From Blasia pusilla (lineage: Eukaryota > Marchantiophyta > Marchantiopsida > Blasiales): a DNA stretch of 64,000 bases. The translations under genes were made by a program, and so were the position numbers. The notes beneath the pieces were generated by a model that did not search any database, had not been told where the DNA came from, and saw only the letters and a program-made list of their open reading frames with translations. Shown here piece after piece: positions 34,701-47,299 of this stretch (its first letter is position 1; every line of letters starts with the position of its first letter). The DNA lies in contig CM114275.1 of the NCBI GenBank assembly GCA_050084515.1, forward strand, positions 24,304,001 through 24,368,000, given 5' to 3'.

Positions 34701-35888
34701 TAAGCATGATCGCTCTTTTACAAACATGCTGCGACAATATTTTGAGACAAAAACTAAGGAGAGTCCTGTGTTTGGCTGCTTGTTCCAGCAAGTACCTGTG
34801 TAGTTAGGCTAGAAGGTGTCCTCGGGCCCTCATTACTATGAACAGCTGCCAAAGAAGACTTCACCTCAGTTCTAACCTCCACTCTCACTGGATTCCTTAA
34901 ACCTGCCTTAGCAAGCTCTTCAACTGCCTGAGTCTGGGTAGCAGAGAACAAGCCAGTTCTGCGTTGCCTTGGCAGGCGAGAAATGATAGCTGATAGTTGC
35001 CGCTTGAACCCCATGTCTAACAGTCGATCTGCCTCATCGAGAATCAGCACCTGATCCAGACATCATCTTAGTGTAAGTAACTACCCATTGGTTTCAATCG
35101 ATGTCAAGGCTTCAACCACAGCTCTTGCAAGGGGTGACAAACCGTCGTGAATGAGTTGAAGGACCCACTTAATCCAGGGAGCATACGTTGAGGGTTTATG
35201 TCCAGAGCCTGGAACCATAAAAGCGAACAATTCCGAAAGATGTTGCCTGCGGGACAGTTGGGTCACGTAGGAGGGTTGTTGGTAAGTCGCGATTCTAGCA
35301 TGAGAAAGGAATTGAGTATAACCTCCAAATTCCGCACATCCAAGAAGGTGGAGCGATCCATGATATCTTCCAAGCGACCCGGCGTTCCGATCAGTAAATT
35401 GGCTCCAGTCTCCTTCAGCTTCGCAAGATCTGCAGCGACATCAGTACCTCCGACAAGTAATGCTGCTTCTAGCTTGGGCAGCGTCGCCATAAATGGTTGT
35501 GCCACCTGAAAGATTTGTGATGCGAGTTCACGAGTGGGAGAAATGATCACTGCTCCAACCTGAACATGAACGGTTGCTTCCGATTAGACGGCGAAGTTGG
35601 GGAACAAAGTGCTCTGTGGCCAAGAAATACAGACACGGGGCGGGTCAGTACCTGATTAGACTTCAAAGGCTCCGTAAGGCGTCGCAAAATCTCCACAATT
35701 GGGACTAGGAAGGCCAGAGTTTTCCCCGAGCCGGTGGCAGCATCCACTGCCACGTCCTTGTAGCTGCAGAGCAATGGTATGGTGGCCACCTGCACTGGAG
35801 TGGCCGTTACAAAGCTTTGTCCATCCAAAACTTCCAGAGTTTCCACGGAGAGCTCAGGCTTCAAATCCCTAAATCTTGTACCAGCCAT
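31766..35888 (-). CDS. RH18: DEAD-box RNA helicase, RH18 / SPB4 (DDX55) type, 11 exons
   Basis: ATP-dependent RNA helicase expected to act in the nucleolus on 60S pre-ribosomes, as yeast Spb4 does. Exons in reading order: 35888-35652, 35559-35323, 35050-34796, 34519-34440, 34260-34155, 33794-33681, 33447-33349, 33206-33117, 32948-32842, 32731-32585 and 32243-31766. All have GT..AG borders and compatible phase, giving 649 residues. Motifs in order: Q motif region FVTATPVQ, motif I AATGSGKT, Ia PTRELA, Ib TPGR, II DEAD (in [15 protein letters not shown]), III SAT, IV region [33 protein letters not shown]. The RIRRVPIEE and [20 protein letters not shown] segments mark the SPB4/DDX55 C-terminal domain. 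A Lys/Glu/Arg-rich tail with likely nuclear-localisation clusters follows. The start is the first in-frame ATG, in good context (ACGATGGCT). Confidence 0.95.
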
Positions 35889-37560
35889 CGTGATCAATTT
35901 TCACTACTCGAATCCCCCCAGTATCCTCAGAATGGAATTCTTCCAGTATCGTTCTGCCTCCCTACGTGATCAGATCAAAGCTGAAAGACTTCCGGTCGAG
36001 GAATGGAAGAGAATGGCTCCAAATAGGGCGGAGGGAGTGCCCTGGTGAGGCCAACATTTCGCCTCGTAGTCAACCCGCGAAAAGAAGATGGACGTCACTC
36101 TTAATCCTGTGAGGAAATCGTTCGATCGAACACAGGACAGCGATCCGCAATACGGTAGTCCTGACCAATCCGTCACTTCCGAATCTACTCCTGAGAGGTT
36201 TTGCACCAAAGAGTGGAAGCGACTTTAGTGTCCGGGTGTATCCACACAGTAAGAAGGAAAGCCTGGAAAACGAACTAGACCTAATCAACATCAATTAAAT
36301 CTTCCACGGAAATGCCAACACTCTTCTTTCACCAACGAAGAGGCCACATACACGACCTACAGAGAAGAAAAGCATCCGCTGCACACCACATCACGACACT
36401 AGATTCCGCTCTGACCCTCGCATTTCAATTAGACGAAGAAGTAGCCGCAAAAAAATATGTCACAGACAACTTTTACCTTCCAACCAACACCCGCAGGAGC
36501 ATGAATGGAGCAAAACTATCTGTATTCCGGGATGCAGCATATGTCAGTCAATCCACAACCTCTCCAACCAAATATATCTAAACCCTAAACCAAAAATCAT
36601 TCCGAGAAACATACATACCCCGAACTCGAACTCGAAGTGCGCGCAGATGAGCGGTGGCCTCCAATTCGGCCCAACGATTGCTCGGAGAAATCAAAGCACT
36701 CGACAGTATCTCCTCCCCCTTCCTCAAAATCCAGCGAACCAAGAGCTTCCTTCCCATCGACTGAAGCTTAAACCCTAAATCCCAGTCCCGCCGGGGAAAT
36801 TCGCCGGGCCCTGCGCCTCGAACTTCCGGCACCGGTTCTGGCCCGCCGCCTACTGCGAACTGCGACGTTCAATCAACCACGGGCAGGGAGCACCACGGGC
36901 AGCCATGACTAGGCTCGCGGCCCGAGGCTGACTACGACGCTAAACATGTTGATCGGGAGGAGCACAAAGAGCGTTCCGTCTACCTTCAGTCGGTGTCTGT
37001 CCACTAACCGCCGACGGCGATATGTGGGTGTCCACGTCAGACGCTGTGAGGTCTTGGAAAGAGCCAGGCGCTGAGAGTGCCCTCACAGTGCCTCACTTTT
37101 GGAGTACTTCGTCTCCATTCTGCTCAGGGCTCTGTAGGTGTTACTTCCTGGTCCCGCGTCCCTGCGCTGTTGCCGCCGTGCGACTTTTTGTTTTTAAGGG
37201 GCGTACGTATGGGCAAACCTAAATAGCCTGGGTAGTTTGAATTATTACATTATTATTGGAGAGTTAGTTCAGGGTTTAGTGGAAAGTGTTTTTTTTAAAC
37301 ACGGGTGTACTTATACCCGCGCGAAGAAAATGTTTTCTATATTACATGGAGTACATTACATGGAATTAGAGGAAATTTTTGAATTTGTGTGATGTATGAT
37401 TATGACTAGTCTTTCACTCCCGTACATTCTCTTTTATTTTTCAAATCAACGTAAAATGATTTTATCTTGTCAAGAGGGAATTAGATCTCTTCATTTTTCT
37501 TAAAAAAATATAAATATTCTATTTCAATTGGGTATTTATTTGTGCATTATATTTCATATA
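35889..37560. other. 5' region of RH18 and GC-richer spacer with telo-box-like motifs
   Basis: Two AAACCCTAAA-type telo-box motifs lie near 36,583 and 36,770. On the - strand a possible exon begins ATGGGAAGGAAG near 36,758 and reads MGRKLLVRWILRKGEE, continuing to a GTATGT donor near 36,618. It could be a 5' exon of RH18 (5' UTR or upstream ORF) or a separate small gene. I cannot identify the product. Beyond 37,200 the sequence turns AT-rich. Confidence 0.35.
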
Positions 37561-37574
37561 TCTCTTTATATATT

Positions 37575-39110
37575 TTATTTTTTTTTTGAATGTTCGTCAC
37601 TTCTAATCGTAATGTAGATGGAATTTCGCATCCCTATTCTAGAGAATGTTACGTACAATTGATTATAGAAGAATATAGGAGTAGGCAAATAAATTCCCAT
37701 CTTTTCCAAATATTCACTTTGAGATTTGTTAATGGTCATAGCAAAAACTAGACAAGTTGGAAATCGGAACCTATGTAAATCAAAGGGCAACGTAGAAAAA
37801 AATTTCGATCTCCAATATTCTTCCCTATGATGATTTCGGCATGTATGTAATCTTACATGAATTGACGAATCATCAATCTAGTCTTATTTTTTTATCCCTA
37901 TGATCCATTCATGTTATGAAAGAGCATAATTGGTACACCAATTTTCAAACACAAATGATTTGGATGTAGTCCCAAAGGCAATCATATATTCAAAACTTCG
38001 ATGGGATATATATGACTCATTCCCTCATTCGGAATACAATCAATACAGAGGTAAATACGCTCTTGTACACAATATCTCGAGAATTTGTAAGAAGATGAAC
38101 TGTTTTATGGATATCCAACTTCTACATAAAATTTTCCTAATACAAATATGGAGAAAAAGTGTTACCTTCCCAAGAAATCGAGATATAATGTTAGTATTTA
38201 TAGCATCAACATGTCTATTTCTGGATGTCAAAAGAATTGTATCCCTTTAGAAGTTAATGTCATGGAATTGACTCAAAAAATTTCCATAGATAAAATCAAT
38301 AAGATTGCGTATCTTAATACTTTTAGTTACCATTTTAGATGATAATTGTATAAAGTCTTCTCCCTTTTGAGGGTGCAAAGGTACACAACCCTCTCCCACT
38401 TTCAACAACCAATCAGCAAAAGCTTGTTGTTGAGCACACATGTGACCTTCCAACCTTTGAACTCACATTCTTTTTATTGATTTTATCACTTTAACATAAG
38501 GTCATATTCATGACCTTTTGATAGTGGCTTGAATGATTTATGGACGGTCTGCGTGACGAATAATAGGAAACACTTTACTTAAGTCATCACCAAATATAAT
38601 GAATTTTCCACCAAATGGAATTTGTCATAAATTAGCGGAGACCACTCGTAATATCTTGTAAACTGCAATTGATTGCCTCAAATGCATGACAATGAGTCAT
38701 AAGAACTTCATCTCATATAATGAGCATTGCACAACGGATTATCCGTGTTGCATCACCATTAACTGTTAAACTACAAATGACACATGGAAGTAATTAAGAC
38801 CTTGTAATACTTAGGGACATTAAAATGATATTGAGAAGTAAATCACTTATAATACACAAAAGTAGATGGGGATGCTTACTTGCTAGTAGAACTCTCATGA
38901 AAATTGATGGGAATCTTGAAGCATGAATGTGTTGTATGTCCATCGTCTAACAATAGAACAACTATCCTGGATGAAGCCATAACTAATGCTATACCTCTTG
39001 CACTTTGCACACTTGCCACGAGAATCCTAGAAAACACACTCTATTTCACCTTCTTCTACGAAGTTTGCAAAGACAATGTATTAAACGCCTTATCACGGAT
39101 ATATCAATAG
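37575..39110 (-). mobile_element. Decayed PIF1-like helicase, probable Helitron relic
   Basis: Reading leftward, blocks appear in the order of the PIF1/Helitron helicase. At about 39,020-38,890 is a segment like SARGIA..MASS and later THSCFKIPI. At about 38,750-38,560 is DEVLMTHCHAFEAIN and then a segment corresponding to PFGGK..VFGGDFRQ. At about 38,230-38,180 is NRHVDAINT. The C-terminal FAMTINKSQSEYLEKMGIYL with QLYVTFSR is at 37,575-37,790. Many stops and frameshifts are present. Helitrons are rolling-circle DNA transposons with this helicase. I did not find the Rep domain or the ends, so a captured or endogenous PIF1 pseudogene is the alternative. Confidence 0.65.
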
Positions 39111-40094
39111 GTTCATCACTCATAATTTTAGGAAAGACGAAGCCTAGCAAGAGTCTTTTTCAACAAAACATGGCTTATTAAAAAACACGTTTCATTGCAA
39201 CTTTTCTCATCCTTGTAAAGATCTTTAGTAATACGTGCATTCATAAAAAAACGTCAACATAAACATATATATGAGCTACGAGAAAGGCATAGATTCCTTC
39301 ATAATTAAGGAAGTATGCAGATTTAATAAAATGAGGAGAGATACCCCATAGTTTCGCTTGGATGTAACAGTGGATTTCTTATTTCTAAATCATCACCTTG
39401 TTCCTTCTCGCAACCCTTCTCTCGATGTAGTCACTACTTATTTTTGTAGTACACCTCATTGGCCTTACAATGTGCACAAGCTTTGGCATTGATACGTTGA
39501 GCAAAAATGATTGGGGGTCGCTCACCTCATTGTCCATTCATGTCTAACTAACCACCAGTATTCTTGTCATATTTGTTTGAGGCTATTAATTGTGTAGTTT
39601 GTCAAGTTGGTCTTTGTGTTGGCTTGTTAACATTTTCTTTTTTGCATTCCATTGTGCAATTCTTGACTTCTTTCCTTATTAGGATGTTATTACCTTCTTT
39701 GTCATCTTTTGAGGTTTGCTGTTATAATAAGGTGGATTTAATTTTATGAAAGAAAAAAATTGAATTTACAGTATCATTAGAGGAAACCTTCTTGATTTGA
39801 CACATTTCATGCAATATGAATCGGGAAAAATTCACTCCCTAGATGAGCTATGAAGAAACAAAACATCTTATAAAACTAGCTTGGGTAATCTCCATCGCAA
39901 AGGATACACTTACAAACTTGAAGGGTTTCTATATAATTTGAAGAACCATATGAATATGTTCCTCTATCAAACATGGTCTCTATCTTTTTCTTCAATAATA
40001 CTTGAACTATTGAGAGCCACTATGTATAATATTGACTAATTAGCATGCTTGTGCTTGCCCACGAAAGTTATTTTTCTAATAATTTTAGAAATAG
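39111..40094. other. AT-rich spacer, nothing recognised
   Basis: Possibly the decayed upstream part of the helicase element on the - strand, but no motif could be read. Confidence 0.4.
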
Positions 40095-41640
40095 TTTTTA
40101 TTTCAAAATTTAAACATAATTTCTACTTTTTTAAATCTTTAAAAAGTAATAACATTTCACTTCTAAATAATACCCAACTCTCCTAAATAAATTCACTCTT
40201 CCATACAAGTTTGAACAATACATACTCTTCCCCTTCCGCTCTTCCCACCAAACACATACTAAATTATACTTTAATCTTAATTAATTAATTAATTTCCCTT
40301 TTCCATTAAAATCCATTTTCTTTTCCCAAAATATGAATTTTGAGCTAATATGATTATTTTTAAAATAACCATATTTTTTTGAAAGTTTAAAAATCATTTA
40401 TATTTTCTGAAATCTTAGAAGAGTAATAATATTCCACTTTTCTTAGTAATGCCACTTCTTAATTAAAATTTAAATGATATCCCATTCCCCTAAATAATTT
40501 CATCCTTCTATAAAATTTAAACATCGAATCCTTATTTGTTTAAAATTCATTTTCCCTTCTCATCAAATATGAATCAAGAGAAAAAATTATAAATTTTTGT
40601 TATTTTTTAATTATCCTATTATTTTTTCTTATTATACACTTAGGATCATCTATTCTGATATAAATTAATTAAATTATTTTCCTCTTTCCCTTAAATTCAT
40701 TCTATCTATCCATCTAATGTGACTCAAGGAACAAAGTTGAAACATGATGTTATTTTGTCTTATTATCCCATGATTTTGTCTTATTATATATACTATAACT
40801 GGTGCATGTGGAGACACATAATTATGAATTACACATCTTAAATGTACAATTGAATTCGAACAATCCCATTAGCTTAGACAACAAGCGATTCTATTGGCTA
40901 GAACTGACATGTGTTAAAATGAGAGGTGACATCAAATTTTAGAAAGATTTTTCACTTCAAAATTAAGTATAATTTCCAATCTTTAAAATCTTAAAAGAGT
41001 AGTAAATTTTCACTTTTAAATCCCAACTTGCCTAAATATTTTCACTCCTCCATAAAAGTTTGAACATTACCTATTCTCCCACTTCCATTTTCCCACCAAA
41101 ATAACAACCATTAACTAAATTATTAGTTAATTAATAAAATCATGTCCCTTTAGACCCTTTCCCCTTCAAATTCATTTTCCTTTCCCAAAATATCAAATTT
41201 GAATTCACATGATTATTTTTTTAAATAGTTATCCTTTCCCAAGTACCAAATTTGAATTCACATGATTAATTTTAATAAATAAATAAATTATTCATTTGAA
41301 AATTCAAATATAATTTATATCTTCTTAAATCTTGAAAGAATAATAAAATTCCACTCTTCAATTAGAATTTAAGTGATATTCCAATCCAATAAAATTTAAA
41401 AAATATTTATTCCTTCTTAATGAAATTCATTTTGCTTTCCATCAAAAAATTTACTGATTTATTTTATCCAATTTTATTATCATCGAGATCACCCATTATA
41501 ATAAAAATTACTTAAATTAATAATTATGAATTAATTAGGAAAAATAGTTTTCCTCAATTTCATTCTTAAAGTGATTCGATGAACAAAATTCAAACATGTT
41601 CTATCTTTTAAACCCACTATTGAACGCCCATTAATAGAAT
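40095..41640. repeat. AT-rich duplicated repeat block, unit about 0.85-0.9 kb with internal sub-repeats
   Basis: Segments starting near 40,095, 40,390, 40,970 and 41,300 resemble one another. Each has TTTAAA.ATAATTT, AAATCTT.AAA.AGTAATAA, TTCACTTCT, a CCTAAATA..TTCA.TC block and an AAATTCATTTTC block. The pair at 40,095 and 40,390 is repeated as the pair at 40,970 and 41,300. The next segment at about 40,610-40,780 recurs at about 41,455-41,610. No coding potential is seen. Confidence 0.6.
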
Positions 41641-42529
41641 CGCATTTGATTTAAACCGCGTTCGTGCCGCTCGAGTCCTTCCTCAGTTAGTTCTTACGGG
41701 TGAGGGACATCCCTTAACATTTAGAGAGGAAGAGCTACAGGGACGAAGCGGAAGGAATGATGACACGAAGGGAAAGAAAGTGTGGGATCTTTAGTCAACG
41801 CGCCGGATGATAGGAAATTCTTGTCGTGCAGACGGAGCCCGCGACAGGAGGAGCGAGAAATCAATAGGACGCGACACAGACGAGATCATCTGTCACGGAA
41901 TGCGCCCGCGAGATCGCAGTATTAAATCGTGCGCATAGGCAGCGGAGATGAATTGAAAATGGGCGTGTCCCTGGAGTGATGTTGAAGAGGAGCGCAGGCA
42001 GTGAAGAATTGAATCCGAGAGAGCAAGGGGAATGTGGACAGACGACCATTTCCGTGAAGCTTGGAGTTCGTTCTGCCCGTCCGTCGGAAGGGAGGCGAGA
42101 GATTGATTGGAGAAGAGGAGGAATAACGCGGATTGGATCTGCAGTCAAGCTGTCTTTCGTCAGGGAGGATTTTGTTTTCGGTTGTCAAGGACGGTGAGAC
42201 GATTTTTGCAGTGTAGTCGACTTTGAGGCTGTCCGGAACTTCGTGGATTTCTGAGATAGATGTGTTCTTTGAGTTTGTGACACAGAGAAACGCTTTCCCG
42301 ATTCGTAGAGGGAGTGTGACATCCGTCGTATTGTGTCGGTCTGGTTTAGGAGAGCAACGGAGAATTGTAATAGAGGATTAGCGATCTTTCTTCCGGATTT
42401 GCTCGGCGCACCATTCGAGAGCGGTGACCGGTTCAGTAATTTGTGATTAGGAAGTTAAATAACTCCTGTGATCTGAAAATCTTGGTGGAGTTTGTTTCAG
42501 AGATCTAGGGATTCGAACATTGTTTAGCA

Positions 42530-43564
42530 ATGACGAAGTTAATAACCGATGGGAAGGTGTCGACCACGCCGTTTGTGGTAATTGGTTACGCCCTGTGCTC
42601 GAGTTTGCTTGCAGTGATCAACAAGTATGCAATCACAGATTTTCCTTTCCCAGGTTTCCTGACTGCTCTACAATATGCCACTAGTGTGGCAGGAGTGATG
42701 ATTGCCGGTCGAGCCGGCTGGATATACCACGATCCACTGATTTGGGAAACGGTTAAGAAGTTTCTTCCGGCGGCTTTGGTTTTCTACCTCGCTATCTTCA
42801 CCAACACTAATTTATTGAAACATGCCAATGTGGATACATTTATAGTTTTCCGTTCTTCTACTCCGATCATTGTAGCCTTAGCAGATACGCTTTTTAGAAA
42901 GCAGCCCTGGCCTTCGAAGTACACATTCGGTGCTCTTCTGGTGATCCTGGGAGGTGCTGTCGGGTACGTTGTCACGGATTCCACTTTCACAGTGACGGCC
43001 TATTCGTGGGCGTTTGCATATCTAGTGGTCATTACTACTGAGATGGTTTACATCAAGCACATGGTAACGAATCTGGGGTTGAACACCTGGGGCTTCGTCT
43101 ACTACAACAACTTGCTCTCTCTGATTATAGCCCCGATCTTCTTTCTTTTGACTGGAGAGTATGAAGATTTCTACACTAATTCAGCGGAAAAAATTTTGCA
43201 CGCCTCTGCAATCATATCCGTCACTCTTTCGTGTGTGTTTGGTCTCGCTATCAGCTTCTTTGGCTTCGCTGCCAGAAGAGCCATTTCTGCTACCGCTTTT
43301 ACAGTCACAGGCGTGGTGAACAAGCTTCTAACGGTGGTAATCAATGTGCTTATCTGGGACAAGCATGCGAGCAACAGTGGTCTTCTCTGTCTTATGTTCA
43401 CAATTGTTGGGGGCGTGCTTTACCAGCAGTCCACCACCACCAGGAAGGCCATCCCAGCTGCTCCAACAGCAGAAGACAACAACAAACAAGACGTTGAACA
43501 AGGAATGGAAGCAGAAACTAACGGCCATGACGAGAGCACTCCAATGGTGAAACCTGCACGGTAA
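42530..43564 (+). CDS. GFT1: Golgi GDP-sugar (GDP-fucose type) transporter, intronless
   Basis: Nucleotide-sugar transporter of the drug/metabolite superfamily, 344 residues, about ten hydrophobic segments. It matches the Arabidopsis GFT1/GONST4 (At5g19980) pattern closely over the full length. It has VIGYALCSSLLAVINKYAIT near the N-terminus, FLPAALVFYLAIFTNTNLL, HANVDTFIVFRS, VVITTEMVYIKHMV, and FTVTGVVNKLLTVVINVLIW near residue 265. These proteins carry GDP-fucose into the Golgi lumen in exchange for GMP, feeding glycan and cell-wall fucosylation. The exact substrate is inferred from the subfamily. The C-terminal 35 residues are polar and cytosolic and end in a charged, variable tail. The ATG at 42530 is the family start and the frame has no introns. 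Confidence 0.93.
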   Translation: MTKLITDGKVSTTPFVVIGYALCSSLLAVINKYAITDFPFPGFLTALQYATSVAGVMIAGRAGWIYHDPLIWETVKKFLPAALVFYLAIFTNTNLLKHANVDTFIVFRSSTPIIVALADTLFRKQPWPSKYTFGALLVILGGAVGYVVTDSTFTVTAYSWAFAYLVVITTEMVYIKHMVTNLGLNTWGFVYYNNLLSLIIAPIFFLLTGEYEDFYTNSAEKILHASAIISVTLSCVFGLAISFFGFAARRAISATAFTVTGVVNKLLTVVINVLIWDKHASNSGLLCLMFTIVGGVLYQQSTTTRKAIPAAPTAEDNNKQDVEQGMEAETNGHDESTPMVKPAR

Positions 43565-46500
43565 GGACTAGGAAGCCTTGCGGGATTTTGAGAAGTAGAA
43601 TGCTACTGTACCTAGAATCGTTGGTTTAGATTTCATAGACAGAGAAGAAGTAAACAATTTTTGCCCATTGTATCTCACATTCTTGCCGGCAGCTTGTACC
43701 GTAAAGCCACAGCTACTCACATCAAGTGTGTTCACTTTATCAGCATTGATCTCAGAGCCAGATAGTAAATCTCCAGAGTCACATCATCGGCGACAATTTC
43801 CCGATTTCTACATAGTTTTTGATGGCCTGTGAAATACATTTAGATCTCACAGATTTGCAATTAAAAAAATTGGAGCAATTCTTGAGTGATCCACTCAATC
43901 CTTTTCCACTCATCAGCTAGCCAAGTACACTGGTAACCTGCACGGCAAGGACTACAGTGGATTTTATGGGACTATTCCCCCCATTAAATCCTTACATTCA
44001 CCACTGGCATTGTTTACGGATTAGTATCTTAAATTCATATCTTCTACACAACCAATTCCAGGCAAAAGCGGCCTCCAACTTTAATGGGGTACATAGTGTT
44101 CTTGCATATTGGTCAACCACCTACTTCTTTCCTACCAGTACAGGGGTTGAGTAGAATGACCTCCAACGTGCCCCTCCGAACTGTGCTTTCCAGAGACGCG
44201 TGAAGTAAATCGTGTCATCGAGCTTCGTTCCATCCAGACCTCATTTCTCAGGATTGTGGCCTGTTAACCCGTCTCATTGATGGTGTGGTCTGTGTTTCAT
44301 GTCAACAAGAAGAGTCTATCAGATGTTTCACACCCATCTAGCAGTGCACCACAACTTCTTCTCAGATGATATACAAATAGTTCCTTCCTGTACCTCTAAA
44401 GATGGATCAGAAGACTACTTTCCAACTGTATCAACGTTCCTCAGGCACAAACTCTTAACATCTACATGGAAAGCTCATGGCTTGGTCAATCTTCAACCTC
44501 TTGCATCTGCTTGATGTTCTTTCTGACGAATATCTGATGCATGGAATCCAAATTACACGTACGAACTATTCAGTGATGTATGACCGATATTTGCCATGAG
44601 TGTTCTCCATTTTGAGCGATGAAAACGGTCTCAACATACCGTCCATGTACCATGAATGGATTTCTTCACGTGTGCTTGTTTGTTAACATGTCTTTCCTTT
44701 AGCAGTGTTCACTTCCAACAAATGTACGTCCTGTGTTGTTTGTGAGATGCGATAGATTCTGTACAGGTTTGTCATTTAGCCACAAAAATGGTCTCAGGTG
44801 CTATGTCGTGCTCTGAATGTGTGGTATTGCATATACAGGCGGGTTGCTTGAGTCCTCCACAAGGTGCTACCCAGTGTTCGCATTGAGAGAATATTTTGGA
44901 GATTCACCATCTGCTGAGCAGAGCACAAGGTCCAAATGCAACCTCTCAAGAGGTACCTCATTTCTCCTCCTTGACCGCACTGGAAATGTTCCCTGGTATG
45001 TATCTCCTCCAGTGCTAGCGTGTCCATTTTACAGCATGAGATTTAAGCACAGCTCTTGCTGGAAGCCAAAGGAAGAAATTTGGAGTTTAGAAGTGCTCGA
45101 AAAAAATACTTCGTTCGTGAGGGTTAACAGCTTTTGGATAGATTTTCAAACTGTGAACTGTTTGAACTGGCTGGTGGTTGAACTTCATGAACTATGAGTC
45201 TCATGTCCGATCTTCATGCATCCTGAATTGAAAATCTTCACATGCAATCAGGGTTGACATTGTTCTTCCAAAAACTTGCATGGTTTCTAATGTAGAGGCA
45301 TTGGTTCCCAATTCAATTGGCCCTTCCATATAGACTCGCATTTATCGTCGTTCACCTCAGCAGATACACCCTATATGAGAATGAAGAGTGAATCATAGGA
45401 GTAGAGAAATGACCTCAAGGTTTTAGGAGTATGAATCTAGATGTTATGTGGGTATAATCTCACTAACGAGACATTCGTTTTAACAAAGGATGCACTCTGT
45501 CCTAGCAGAAGTTGCCAATTGTGGTAACACACAGGCCATAATGAAGATGCAGATTCGATACATTATCTCAGGCCTCAGAAGAAGGAGCTGAAAATATGCA
45601 TCTCTAGTGGCTGTAGGGCTTCGACCACTGGCTCCATCAGAAAATCTTCCTCAGTCAATTGTCCGTAGAACATGAGTTCTGAGGCCCAGTGTGAAGAAGG
45701 TGAAACAGGCAACTCGAGACTCCAACGTAGTACCTGAAACACTATGATTCCTAGCCTGCTTATGGCACACTACACGCCAACCGGGAGACTGCTCCACATC
45801 TAGGAAGAAGGCATGTTCAACCTGAGTTGGATACACAAACTTCTTAGATTTGAGAGCAGAGATTCAGAGATCTCCCTGCAGTAATTTTTGGAGAAGTGAG
45901 AGCTATTAGCACATGGAACCAACCTCCTTGACGCTGTGCTTAGATCTGAAGTAGAATACATCTGAGGAACAGCATGGTCATGGTATTCTGAAGCAGCAGC
46001 AGCAGCGTCATAATGATCATGGCTGGTTGTGCAAATTGTTTTTGAAATGCAATTCATGAGTAGGTCTTGTGCTGACCTTTCCCATTCATCTGCGGTACAA
46101 TCTGCTGGAAGATATGTGTGTGAAGAGTTTCACGAGCTTTCTACAAGCGTTTTATCTGTCAGTATATCATTACATATCTGGACGGGACTACTGGGACGAT
46201 GTAAACCTGGATCCCAGGTGGTTAGCATAACATGACTGCTTGGAGTGGTCAAATCCATTATTGATAGGTTGACATCTTCGGAACACTTGAATGATTTGCT
46301 AAGACCTCCCAGTATATGCCTTATCCAGGTCTGTGGTCTTGGACTACATTCCTTTGCTTGGCAACTTAGCTGGTTAGACACATCCTATGTGGCTATGGGA
46401 GTGATTTCAGATTTTGTGGGGTAGTGAAACCCATCCTGTGAGTGAGCTTCAATCCTCGTCCATCACTCACACAATTCCCCACAAGTCCCGGGCCTTTCAT

Positions 46501-47290
46501 AATGTGAATGAATTCAGCACTCTATTTTTCAGATGGTCAAGCTAAAATAATCTCCCATTTCATGAGTGACGAAGCAGAAATCAGAGTTATTTGGCTGCAA
46601 AAATACGAATTTGAGTCCTTGCGAAACCAAGATTCGAAGTCTTCTCTAGTACTCCAAGAGTTTGTTTGAAGTAGGCAGACATAAGAGGAGTTGTGAACAG
46701 CCCTGTTTTTTGCAGTTCAGCAGCAAGGAAGTATTGTTGATTATGATTGATGTGTGCATACATCCTTTCTTGTCATGCCCCAAAAGCTTCTTAGTTCCTA
46801 CTTTCAATCGATTAGAAGGTTGTAAATGGTCAGTGCCAATGGTCTCCTAAAGCCTTGTGGGAGCATTTCTTTGCTACTTTTAATTTATTGATTGGAGACT
46901 TCCTTCTAGGATTTCCCATCTTTGGTTCCTTACATCATACGTCTTGTTCCCATCTTACCATTTCTACTAGGTTGGAAAGTAAAATGTATTGCACACTTGT
47001 CACTCCTCAATTGTGGTTTGCTAATGTGACTGAAGTTCTTGCCAAGGTGCCAATAATAAATTTTCCCATCTTTAATTTCTTATTGCAGAAGTCTTTCATA
47101 TGCAACATTTCATGTGAACATTTTTTTGTTGGGTGTATAAAGGTTCACTAAAAAAAATGTCTAAAAGTGGATTGAGTTATAAGTACCAATTTCAACCACT
47201 AAATAATGAAGTCACATTTCTTCACATGTTGCAATACTTGCTCCATTGTAGTTAGCTTTTGTTGATGATAAGGCAATTGTGGGTTGCCTC
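43565..47290. other. Spacer downstream of GFT1, no recognisable gene
   Basis: The first part should contain the GFT1 3' UTR. Scattered open frames up to 126 residues (44817-45197 +) have no motif I recognise. A short CAG-type run lies near 45,993-46,006. I see nothing else to report. Confidence 0.5.
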
Positions 47291-47299
47291 TTTGAAGTC

